This document shows, one piece after another, positions 54,044 to 64,000 of a stretch of DNA of 64,000 nucleotides (the first letter of the stretch is position 1; the number at the start of each line of letters is the position of its first letter). Origin of the DNA: Agrypnia vestita (Eukaryota; Arthropoda; Insecta; Trichoptera; Phryganeidae); contig JADDOH010024906.1 of NCBI GenBank assembly GCA_016648135.1, positions 1 to 64,000 of the forward strand. Direction: 5' to 3'. A model generated the notes under the pieces. That model was not told the DNA's origin, searched no databases, and saw nothing but the letters and a program-made list of their open reading frames with translations. The translations under genes and the position numbers were made by a program.

Positions 54044-56390
54044 TGTAATGTCCTCGCGCTCCTGAATGCGGTCCCGATCATAAAGTTGATTGTTAAACTG
54101 CTGACAGATCTCGTTCATTAAAGCGGTCCCGAGCATAAGTATTGATTGTCGAACTGCTACCTGCATCTTATAATTTCTCGTTCATGAGAAACGTCCTATC
54201 TCGTCCTTAAGTACGGAGTTATTACATTCACATACATTCATAAACAGAGCCCGAGCTCGTCGCACCAAGGGGACTGAAAAGACGTGAGAGGCTCTTCCCC
54301 TTAGATGTTAGAGGGGTAACCGCATCAAGACCTTCAGACCATCCTGTAATTCTTGGCTTTAAAACCCAGTTATAACCGGGTAGATACAGTTAAGATGGGC
54401 CTACCTAGTCCCTGACCTAAGGTGTCTCTCCAATCTAAACAGACTCCATAGCCGAGAACGCGCGCTCCGACATTCGACCCTGTCTTGCCACGCGAGTAGA
54501 TCCAACTTCATCCTTTTCCACAATCGAAATTCAGCCTCCCAAGATCACGGGGCGTGAAAGACGTACGACTTCTCGCCTCCCGACCATGGAGAGACGAACT
54601 TCCCCATTCGGTTCTCGTTCATTATCCCATTTATAATCCCCGCGTGCCTAACCTTAAGAGTCTAGCGCCGGTAATAAGATCTCATTATGCTACGTTGGAA
54701 GTTAATATTGCACAACCGGACGAAATGCCTATTTCCCGCGATCCTATTCAATTTGTAAAACGCAATAATATGTATTTATATATGTTAGTAAAACGTTTGT
54801 AATGCAGAATGCACGTATGATGACCTCGCTTCTATCCCAAAGATAATTAAGATATAATCCCGACGTTACGTCCCGACATCAGTACTAATTTGTTTCCGCG
54901 TCCGTTACCGTCGGCTCTGAACCCACGTAATGAAATGAATAGTGATTATGTGACCATGACAAATTATGTAGCACGAACAATCCATTTAATACACATAAGA
55001 AAACATCAGGAATAAATAATATTAAAGGTTCTTATCTTATTTCTGTAGTTGGCCTGCTTCTGAGATGGCATCCTGATCCGAAGTAATATAACGGGTCTTC
55101 TCCAAAATTGAGCATTTACCAGCGCCTGTGTAGCCTCCACTTTCCTCCCATCGAGAATGCTGCTCGTTAGTACAAAATTTCCGCGATTCTAACTGAAGAC
55201 CGGCTGCATCTAAATTAATTATTTCTATACAATATATACAATTCGAAACACGTCTTTATAAGAACTTGATAGGAACAAATCGTGTTTAATACGATTGCCC
55301 AATGATATGCAATACAAACATGTACCTTGTCCAATAATCTCACATCCGCGTTTTAATAAAATAATTATAAAATCCAGATTCATTTTTTAAAATACATTAT
55401 TATTAAGAAACTCCTCGCACGATCTACACAAATCATATAGAAATCCGTGTATTCAATCGCCAGTATAGATAACAAAGCAATCTTTTGCATAAGGATACAT
55501 CCGCCCTGAAGAATCTCTCGAACATTCCGAACCTCGCGACATTAAATACACATAATTATTCCGAATTTTAAATCCCACAAACAAACACGAAACACCCTTC
55601 GTCAGTAAGTATTCCATTTTAAAGCCTTTATATCTTTGGTAATATATGAATATCAAATTTAAATGATTTTTCATATGAACAGCGACAGAATTATATATTT
55701 CATAAGCGTTATGCAATAATTCACCCGCTGGAATTATCACAGTCGCAATATCACGATTTCTTGTATATTAAAATCTGAAGCGCGTATAGTAATAATTATC
55801 CCTAGGCCCAAATTACGTAACAAAACAATCCACAACATGTATCAATATTTGTTACGATCCAGAAAGTTCTAAATTGAATACACGAAAAAGGCAATAGAAA
55901 TAAATAATATTGAAAATGCTTAGCTGTATCTTCGAGTGTTGCTGCCTCTGCGACTCGCTGATGGTATTTCGGTCCTCTCTCCACAAGAGCCTCCGGCCAA
56001 CGTTGATGCTGAAGAAAGAAGAAGGATCCTCGAATTTGTATGGCTTATATAGTCTAAATTTCTCGCCATTTTGGACTCCAACCGACGTGTAAAGGTAAAG
56101 TCTAACTCTCCGAAAGCCTCTGATTGGCCGAATTTGTTCCGCGGACAACCGTTCCTGATTGGCTCGCTTCATCAGAATCATATAACATAAAGCCTGCTTT
56201 ACACGCCCGCGTGCAGAAATAATAAAGGCTAATAAGAAATAATAAAGGCCCGCACCTACTTATCCGGCAGATATTTAATTATAGAGTATTTATGAATTAT
56301 GGGGCTTCTCCTTATCATGAGCTTTTAGCAGATAGATATTTTCGTATAATTTTTCAGCAATGTCTATTTGAATAGGCCAATATCGTTACA
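54044..56390 (+). mobile_element. LTR-like insertion, 2,347 bp, with GTAT target duplication
   Basis: Starts TGTAATGTCCTCGC and ends AATATCGTTACA (TG...CA ends; TGTAA/TTACA inverted). GTAT stands on both sides (54040-54043 and 56391-56394). The flanking minisatellite is continuous if the insert and one GTAT are removed. Inside is a small tandem pair (GCGGTCCCGATCATAA, GCGGTCCCGAGCATAA) near the start. No reverse transcriptase, gag or integrase motif is visible. TG..CA ends with a 4-bp duplication fit a solo LTR or a non-autonomous LTR element (Gypsy- or BEL-like), though 2.3 kb is long for an LTR. Frames of 60-109 codons inside are unrecognised. Confidence 0.72.
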
Positions 56391-57640
56391 GTATCATCAT
56401 CATCATCATCATTAGCGGTGTTTCAGCTATATATCGTCAGGAGACGTTTCGATAGTATCATCATCATCATCATCATTAGCAGTGTCCCAGTGATATATAG
56501 TCAGGAGACGTTTCGATAGTATCATCATCATCATCATTAGCAGTGTTCCAGTTATACATCGTTAGGAGACGCTTAGGTAGTGTCGGTATCATCATCATCG
56601 AGTTAGGCGGTTCCAATTATACTTCGTTAGGGAGGAGCTTAGTTTAGTATCATCACCACCAGCGAAGGCAAGGTCCCAGTTACACTTCAATTGGAGATAG
56701 TTAGATTAACATCATCGTCATCGATCGCAGCGTTTCGGCTATACACCATTTTGGAATAGTCAGATTAGTATCATCATCATCATTAGCGCTGTATCAGTTA
56801 TATATCGTCAGGAGAAGTTTCGATAGTGTCATCAGCATCATCATCACTAGCGGTGTTTCAGCAATATATGGTCAGGAGACGTTTCGATAGTATCATCATC
56901 ATCATTAGCAGTGTTCCAGTTATACATCGTCAGGAGATGCTTAGATAGTATCGCCATTATCATCACCATTAGCATCGTTCCAGTTATACGTCGTCAGGAG
57001 ACGTTTAGATAGCATCGCCATCCTCACCACCTTTAGCAGAGTTTCAGTTATACATCGTCAGGAGACGTTTCGATAGTACCATCATCATCATCATCATCAC
57101 TAGCAGTGCACCAGTTATACATCGTCAGGAGATGTTTAGATAGTGTCATCATCATCATCATCATTAGTGCACCAGTTATATATCGTCTGGAGACGTTTAG
57201 CTTAGCAACGTCGTCATCATCATCATTAGCAGAGTTCCAGTTATAGATCGTCAGAAGACGATTAGACAGCATCGATATCATCACCATCGATTTAGGCGGT
57301 TCCAATTATACATCGTCACGAGATGTCTAGTTAGATATCGTCATCACCATCATCACTAGCATTGCTCCAGCTATACGTCGTCAGGAGACGTCTAGATTAG
57401 TATCATCATCATCTCCGTTACCCTCAGTAGCAGCACATTAGTTATACATCTTCAGGAGATGTTGGATTAGTATCATCATCATCGTCATCATTAGCAGTGC
57501 ACTAGTTATACATCGCCAGGGAGGAGCTCAGATTAGCATCATCATCATCCGCGATGGCAGGGTTCCAGTTACAATCAGTCGGAGACAATTAGGCAGATTC
57601 CACCATCATCGATGGCAGGGTTCTAGCTGTACACCATTTG
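56391..57640. repeat. ATC-rich minisatellite T3, right block
   Basis: About 17-19 units of the T3 repeat follow. The core GTCAGGAGACGTTTCGATAG recurs with little change, and the ATC runs range from two to seven triplets. A few variant units carry GGTTCCAATTATACTTCG or AATTGGAGATAGTTAGATTA, also present in the left block in the same order, so a higher-order repeat is likely. Confidence 0.92.
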
Positions 57641-60600
57641 GAGAAAATACAACGACATCCCTGGCCAGGGGCTAGGCATATACCTACTGTCCAGATCCAC
57701 CTTTCCATCTATTAATACGAGGGGTCATGGCCTCGTGAAACCACATGGCAACCAACCATTACAAATATTTATTTATGTATTGTATATGTATGTATATGTA
57801 TGTATATTATATATTTATTAGTATGTATCTATTCGTATGTAGTATATGAGGGGGCTCTTCACGAGTGGCACAATACCCGTGCGGATGTCTTCTCTCGTCT
57901 GCAATGGATTGAACGTATTGATGCATACCAGATTATAATAAGTACTACCTGGGAGGGTGGTTGCAGTCTCTGTAGTGTCGTGAATGGCCAATGGGCTGCA
58001 ATTGCTCACAGGCGAGGGTTGGGGAGCCTAGGAAACTCCCCCTCCCCACTCGCATATTTTTGACTTGACAGGTGGCCCGGGACCATCTTTACAGTAGCAT
58101 CAATATGTATACCGTAGTTTAACTTAGTTTAACCTGGAGGAGTTGGAATTCGGGGGGCAAACTGGCTCTGAGCCCGGACGCCGGACACTGACGCGGGGGA
58201 TGGTGCGGTATTTTGCACAGAAGAGGCCCAACATGAAAAGGCGCATCCAGGCTCAGGTCAACGTATCCGGAACTCGTGTCGGGAGAAGGAGGATGGGATC
58301 AGTCACCGATGAGCCTTTGGGTATGGAGGAGCCAAATTTATAGCAAACACATTTTCCGCGTACACATACACTTACACATACCTTCCACAACCCCCTTCAT
58401 CCGTTAGAATCCAACGTACCACTAGAATGAGGTATAGGGCTAGATACAGGTGACGGAACTTAGGCCGGCTAGTAAATAAACGTAACAATGTAATAGGTAT
58501 AAAAAAAATAATGCAGAGTAAACATAAAAGATCGTAAGGAATAAGTACAGCGAGATAACGGTGGAAGATAAAAATATTAACTAGCGAGGGCGTCGAAGAC
58601 GGAATCTTCCATAGGAGCGGCTACGAAGGACTTGAGGGCTTTCAGGGGATCTATGTACTCTATATGTGCATGCGCATGTGATAACGGCATGCTACTTACC
58701 TTTCCAGTGGATGGCGGTCGATCCCATACAGATAGGACCATGGGGGATCGAGCGGAGAGGGCGTGGGAGCAGAGGATCGCGCATCCTGGATGCGCAGCTA
58801 CACCAGATGCAGGGGTTTTAGTCCGTAGGAATGATATAGGGCCACGGAACATTGTATGTTTAGTAATTGCACCGCAGGGTTTATTTGACGTGCTAGGTAG
58901 TTTTGTTTGCGTTTTCCATGAACATTCACGAACTTCATACCCCAGTATTTAATTTAAGTATAACTTACGTTAGGGTTACCACAAAACCAATTCATCCCCT
59001 ATAGTTCGAAACAAAAAATTACACAACGTGAACTGGGGAGATCTCGAATAAAGCAAGGATATTGGAAATACTACGTTAAAAACCGTAGAGCCTTCATCCG
59101 ACGTATATAGATAGCTTGTTTGCCTCTAATAAAGCGCAAACTCAGTTAGGAGTAGGGTCGAGCTGAAAGGCGAAGAAGATGATTCCATCACAACCTGCTG
59201 TACCTAAAATAATCTGGTCCATGTGATCGCATCGTGGGAACACTCTTAACACCCCAGTTTAATCTGGCTGGGACCGTATACGTAACCTGTAATATCAGAT
59301 GCTGGATACTTCCTGATATGTTGCCGCCGGGGAGCAAGAACACTGTGAGGGTTCCAGCAGGAGCAACAGAGTCTCGGCTTGATCTTGGTCTGCAGCTTAG
59401 CGTGGGAAGCTATGATTTAGCATGCGATAGCTACCGGATACAGCGGTGCCGTTGGGGCTGTATTCGTATGTATTATTAGGGGGAACCTAAAATCTTCGGA
59501 AAGTAAAATCAGAATCAACTTGACTCTTATAAAATATGACTTATGAAAGAATCACAAATTTCGATCTTAGATTCACGGGCTGTGGTAAATTAAATATCAG
59601 ACAGAACCTCCCCGAGCCTCTGTTGCGCCTGCTTCTTGTGAATATATGTTTACTCTTTCCATTATATACCCTGAACAGATCTATCGGCTCCTCGGAAACC
59701 ACCAAACGCCCTATCGGTAAGTCTCGTATGTGTTCTGGAGAACTCAGCCGTTAATTTGCATTTCGATTATTATGTATGTGTTTTATAAGTATTATTGTGT
59801 AATAATCGACCGGGAATTATCTAACCTGGATGACCGGCAGATCGAGTATACTATCGCATTAAGAAATAAGTTAGAAATAGATATTGCGTGGTATTGCGCA
59901 ATCCTAGCGCTAAGTTCTTATTATGTATCGTCGGACTTATTACGTGGATACCAGCTTATACTTAGAACGCTCTAGGCTGTAGCCCGCCCGCATTCGTAAG
60001 TCCAGATATTCCGTTATAATCTAGACTTCGCGCTCGACCGAGGGATTTGTCCCCAGGTTCTAATACATGACAAAAGTAACCAGGGGGCATCGTCCTAAAC
60101 GGAAATCTACGTAAACATGCCTATTCATGCGCCACCTCTAGCGCGGTGCTAAGACATGACGCGTGCGTTCTCTCAATAGAAAGCAATAATTCTTAACATT
60201 TAATAATAAGTATGCCAAGACTATATCTATGTAGGCAGTCCAGTTAGAATGTTCAATCGATCGTCATATTTGAGTCGGGCTCAAGTTGCGCGTTAATAAT
60301 ATTATGTGAATTTCACCTCGTATGAATACAAGTGCTTGGGTAACCACGTCACATCGAGGAGTCCTAGATAATCACTAGTCAAGATTACTGGCCAAATTAT
60401 ATGTTGGACTTTTAATAAATAAACTAAAGTAAAATCATTTAAGCTCTTAAAGTTTCTTCTTAAAGCCTTCTCTTTTAAACTTTTGATTTAAACTTAAAAA
60501 AAAAAAGCATCACGTACGAGCCCCCGTTATAGACACGAAACGTTACAGGATGTCAAATCATTAGCAACTAAAGTTGATATTTCATCCGGTGACCCACTAA

Positions 60601-61333
60601 TTGTTATTTAAGGTTTGTTTCTGATTGAATGATTGGTAAGTGACTTTTTCGCAGTTTGACGGGCAACCATCGGCAATAGACAACTATAGTATATCAACTA
60701 TACAATATATTTATATCTCTGTTACCAATTATCGATAAAATTAGATGGAAATCTCAAGTAACTGTACCATGTGTAACCGGTTAAAATAACGGTTCATATT
60801 GGCAACTGGAACTGAGTCTTACAGATATGGTAAGTTGTAGTCAACTGAATCTGAGTCTGACCTACCTACATAAAAATTCAAGTTTATTTTACTTTTACAA
60901 ATATGCTATGTGTAGGAAATGCCATTTTGACTTAATTAAAATACATTATTGTCAATGGTTAACATGACAATTGATAGCAAGATCATTTCTAAACATTGTT
61001 ATTAAACTTTTTATTAAATTATATTATTTTACTTTTTTTATATTATTTTCTTTTTTATTATATTGTTTTTAAACTATTTATAGTTTGATTAAGTAAACAT
61101 TAAATTATTTTATTTTGGAATTTTACCAATAATGTACCTTTTTCTACATCACATTGTAGATTAGTTAAATACATATATGTATGTATCAATAAGTATTTTA
61201 AAATTATCTTACGATTCCTAGGCATGTTTTATTTATTTGACATTGGGTTTATGTATAATTTCATAAGGTGCACACCGTAATAATAAGATCTATCAACTGA
61301 AAAATCATTTTTCAAGTGTGTGAAATACATACA
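57641..61333. other. unique-looking DNA, no recognised gene
   Basis: 57.6-60.4 kb is less AT-rich than the rest of the window. A TATG microsatellite is at 57777-57830. Frames at 57800-58063, 58143-58343, 58632-58952, 59234-59479 and 59730-59975 are open for 66-106 codons, but none shows a known motif, consistent codon bias or splice context. 60.4-61.3 kb is AT-rich. Confidence 0.4.
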
Positions 61334-61690
61334 TGGTCTGTTCAAAAAGTATCGCGAATTTTGAATTAACGCAGGTTACGTATATTCGATTTTTTTAGGG
61401 TGTTATGTTAGTACTTATATCTCTCACTTATGCCAACAAATTCGGCCATTTTGAATGTTCAGTTAATTTTTGACAGCTGCTTTGCTTGCACGTTTTTTGG
61501 CTCGTCTTTGATTTTTACCTATTCCAAAAAATGGATCAAAGAATCTGTATCAAATTTTGTGTAAAAAACAAAATTAAGTGCGCGGACGCATTCCGAATGT
61601 TAACTGTGGCATATGGTGAAGCTACCTTGGACCTAAGCAGCGTTTATTGGTAAAAATTAAATGGCACGAGCCAATCGATATGTTTAGGAC
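61334..61690 (+). pseudogene. mariner 5' end fused to an inverted mariner fragment
   Basis: TGGTCTGTTCAAAAAGTATC at 61334 is a mariner-type terminal repeat. ATG at 61531 opens MDQRICIKFCVKNKIKCADA, FRMLTVAYGEATLD, the N-terminal helix-turn-helix start of a mariner transposase different from those at 1 and 18485. From about 61636 the strand flips: on the minus strand AEVLNISIGSCHLIF is the second helix-turn-helix of the same kind of protein (usual LGISFGSC..IF). The catalytic domain is absent. An inversion or deletion has rearranged this copy. Confidence 0.78.
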
Positions 61691-61699
61691 CTCAGCAAA

Positions 61700-63950
61700 G
61701 CTGTTGCAGGCTTGACTGCCAAGGGCAGTCAAGACTGCAACAGATTTTTTGCGGCATAGAAGGCGTAGTAATGTGAGTTCTCTTTCTGCTTTTTGGGCGA
61801 CAAACAGTTGGATGTCTTCGTCAGGTATGGATTTCAATATTGGTGGATCGGATATATTCTCCTGCGAGTCAATGAGATCTGTATAAGACAATGCATCCAA
61901 TTTTGTAGTAGGTAGTTGTAACAAGTCAGTCAGCATTGCGATTAATAAATTTTCAGGGTGTGCGAAGTAACTGTTTCTTTGGATTACAGACTCTATTATG
62001 GCTTTCAGTTCTGTGGACAAATATTCTGTTGCAATGATGAGTTTGAACAGGTGCCGTGCTCTATCTTTACAGGAAGGGTGAATTTTTATAGCAAACCATG
62101 GGGCGTAAACCTTGAATACATACGTGGCAAGAATTACTAACTTTTTAGAAGGACATTCAATCGATACATACAAACACAGAATTCGAGTAGGACGAGTTAG
62201 CTATCGGGCGTGAGACATTTTGCATGGCGATTTATTTACTAAATCCTTAGGAAACATGCCTGTTGAAGTCGCTGAGACTATTCAGAATAAATATGTTTGG
62301 TCAGTAGGGTGATGAGAAAAATTTTTTTTTGAGCTACACAATCGCAAGAGGTATGAAAATTTCCGTAATTTTACACAAATTGCGAAAAAGGTAAAAAAAA
62401 ACTAGAATTGTTTGTCATCTTGAAGGCTCTACCGAGCTTTGAAGTTTTGTAAATTTTCATACCTCTAAGTTTTTATAGAGTTAAACCGTTTTGCCTAAAA
62501 TAATAAAAAATCACGTTTAAAAGGTATTTTAGTATTGAAATTAATGAAACAAAGCACAAGAAAAAAAAAACAAAATATAGATTATAATCAATGACATAAA
62601 CTAAAAATTTTAACTTATTTTTGTGTCCAAAATTTGGCATTTCTGCCCGAGATTGCATCCTGGTTTTAATAAAGCCAAAGGCTAAAGGCAGTTACACTTT
62701 GTGAGGCGTCTGTTATATTCTCTAGGACCCAAAGTGCAACCATCTAAAGTCAAGAATGAAGGGGCAACTCATTGACATGAAGCATACAAAAACACCATTG
62801 TAACGGTCTCTCCAAATACCCGTCTAAATATCGAATCACGTCACCCTTCTAATCGGTGTTAGTTGCAGTTTCGTCACATTCAACGCAAATCACGTTATTT
62901 AAATTCCAACATTGAGTAAGAATTCTCTTTGCAGTGCCACGTCTTTCGGTATTATGTGTCCCAAATAAACTGATCCGAGTTGTGCTAAAATTGAAATGTG
63001 GTCTTCTAAAACTTCTTTGGGATGGTCTTTTTGTCCATCAAAGTAAATGCTTTTTATAACAATACCTCCAATATCTTTTGAAGCTTTCGGGCTTTGGATA
63101 CATTTCTTTAGATATTATTTTTATCAATAACCAGAGTTAAATATTCGGTAGAAACCAAGCCGACGACAGCAAAAACCGCAGAAGCAACAGCAGCAGCAGA
63201 CCGCGTCGATAAACCCTATCTATCACAGACTTTAGCAACTGTTGGCAATGGCAATGTATCCCAATTTGCCGTTGAAGTCGATGATGTCTCTGTCAAAGGC
63301 GTGTTTGTCGAATACGTTTCTGGGGAAGATTCACGCACTGAATCTTCATCACAATTTGGTGACATTTTGAGACAGAATCGGTTTCTTGAGTAGAACACGA
63401 CTTTTTTGTTACTTTTATTGACTTTTAAATTTATCTCTGCTGTCGTTTCATTAATCTACCCGTTTCTTTCATATCAAAACCGCTAATAACCATTTTCCTA
63501 TTATTTATTTGATCCAACAAAAACTTCTCTCATGAATGTAAATTTTCTTAAGTTTTAAATACGAACAAGATTCAAATGATGTGCATTTTCAAGCAGAAAC
63601 GTCAAAAAGTTTCTCAGATGATACTAAAAAACATTTCAGTTTATTTTCAAAACTATCATTTCGTTTGTTTTTGGGGTATCTTTTCAAATTGAGATATTTT
63701 TCGAAATTGGATTTCACTAATTAAATAATTCGTTCCTTAGTTACAATTGGAATCGAAGTTTTGGTCCAAATATTGTTTATCTCTTCGGAAACAATCACAT
63801 ATATATCTGATTTGGCTGGATCTTTTCCATTACACTTCAATTTCAATTCATTCTTGACGAATAAAATAAAGTAAATGACCTCCCTTATAGTTGGTAGCTG
63901 CTGATTGTCAAGTTCTTTGTATGGTCCGAACATAGCAAAAGTAGTCTGAC
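61700..63950 (-). pseudogene. relic of a multi-copy uncharacterised arthropod protein family
   Basis: Minus-strand pieces in N-to-C order: TIREVIYFILFVKNELKLKC and SDIYVIVSEEINNIWTKTSI (63933-63721); LPLPTVAKVCDR, stop, GLSTRSAAAVASAVFAVVGL (63240-63130); KDIGGIVIKSIYFDGQKDHP and ISILAQLGSVYLGHIIPKD (63100-62950); NVICVECDETATNTD, stop, KGDVIRYLDGYLERPLQWCF and CMLHVNELPL (62910-62770); VYAPWFAIKIHPSCKDRARH, EYLSTELKAIIESVIQRNSY, FAHPENLLIAMLTDL and YTDLIDSQENISDPPI (62120-61800). I know this order from unannotated repeated proteins of arthropods and some other invertebrates; its role is unknown to me. Stops, shifts and an AT-rich insertion at 62220-62640 show it is dead. The start extends to the window edge. 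Confidence 0.7.
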
Positions 63951-64000
63951 TACGCCTCGAACTTCGTATTTAAAAATCACAAAATCCGCTTTTACCACTG

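Overview
This is an AT-rich stretch of eukaryotic, almost certainly insect, nuclear DNA; a lepidopteran is my best guess. The evidence is mariner, piggyBac, hAT, Penelope-like and non-LTR retrotransposon remains of the kinds common in insect genomes, tRNA-derived SINEs, repeat ends of the 'ctagctgt..cccgt' type often seen in moths, and no prokaryotic-style genes. I see no intact host gene, no rRNA, no CRISPR and no operon. Nearly everything recognisable is a broken mobile element. A few short GC-rich segments with coding-like codon use (7.1-7.2, 20.0-20.1 and 24.7-24.9 kb) may be isolated exons of unknown genes.

Layout. 0-2.3 kb: a mariner copy with its D,D34D catalytic region open, followed by a tandem duplication of about 0.7 kb that also duplicated the mariner 3' end. 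2.3-6.6 kb: AT-rich DNA, a TA-flanked MITE with a nested second element, a LINE tail and a dispersed repeat with a tRNA-like segment. 7-13 kb: a possible exon, Penelope-like terminal repeats (pLTRs) carrying hammerhead-ribozyme motifs and arranged as inverted pairs, a 179-bp tandem repeat and an IS630/mariner-like transposase relic. 13.7-22.3 kb: a GC-rich foldback element, two tRNA-SINE families and a second decayed mariner. 23.7-31.5 kb: four LINE C-terminal fragments and a cluster of Penelope-like pieces (a GIY-YIG domain, two nearly intact hammerhead motifs and a perfectly centred palindrome). 32-45 kb: a small hAT-type element with a perfect 8-bp target duplication, more LINE tails, copies of a foldback MITE family and other dispersed repeats. 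46-48.4 kb: a broken piggyBac-like element beside an RTE-like LINE tail.

48.9-57.6 kb looks different from the rest. It holds two successive degenerate tandem arrays (unit about 70-80 bp, then about 105 bp), a TTTA microsatellite, and an ATC-rich minisatellite split by a 2,347-bp LTR-like insertion with a GTAT target duplication; an inverted relative of that LTR end lies at 48.87 kb. 57.6-61.3 kb is unique-looking DNA with no recognisable gene. 61.3-63.95 kb holds a mariner 5' fragment joined to a minus-strand relic of a multi-copy arthropod protein family whose function I do not know.

The most notable signal is the set of hammerhead-like motifs in Penelope-type pLTRs. At one locus two pLTR halves meet head-to-head exactly at the ribozyme's palindromic stem III. 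Hammerhead ribozymes in Penelope-like elements are already known; the repeated inverted-pair layout is what deserves a second look.
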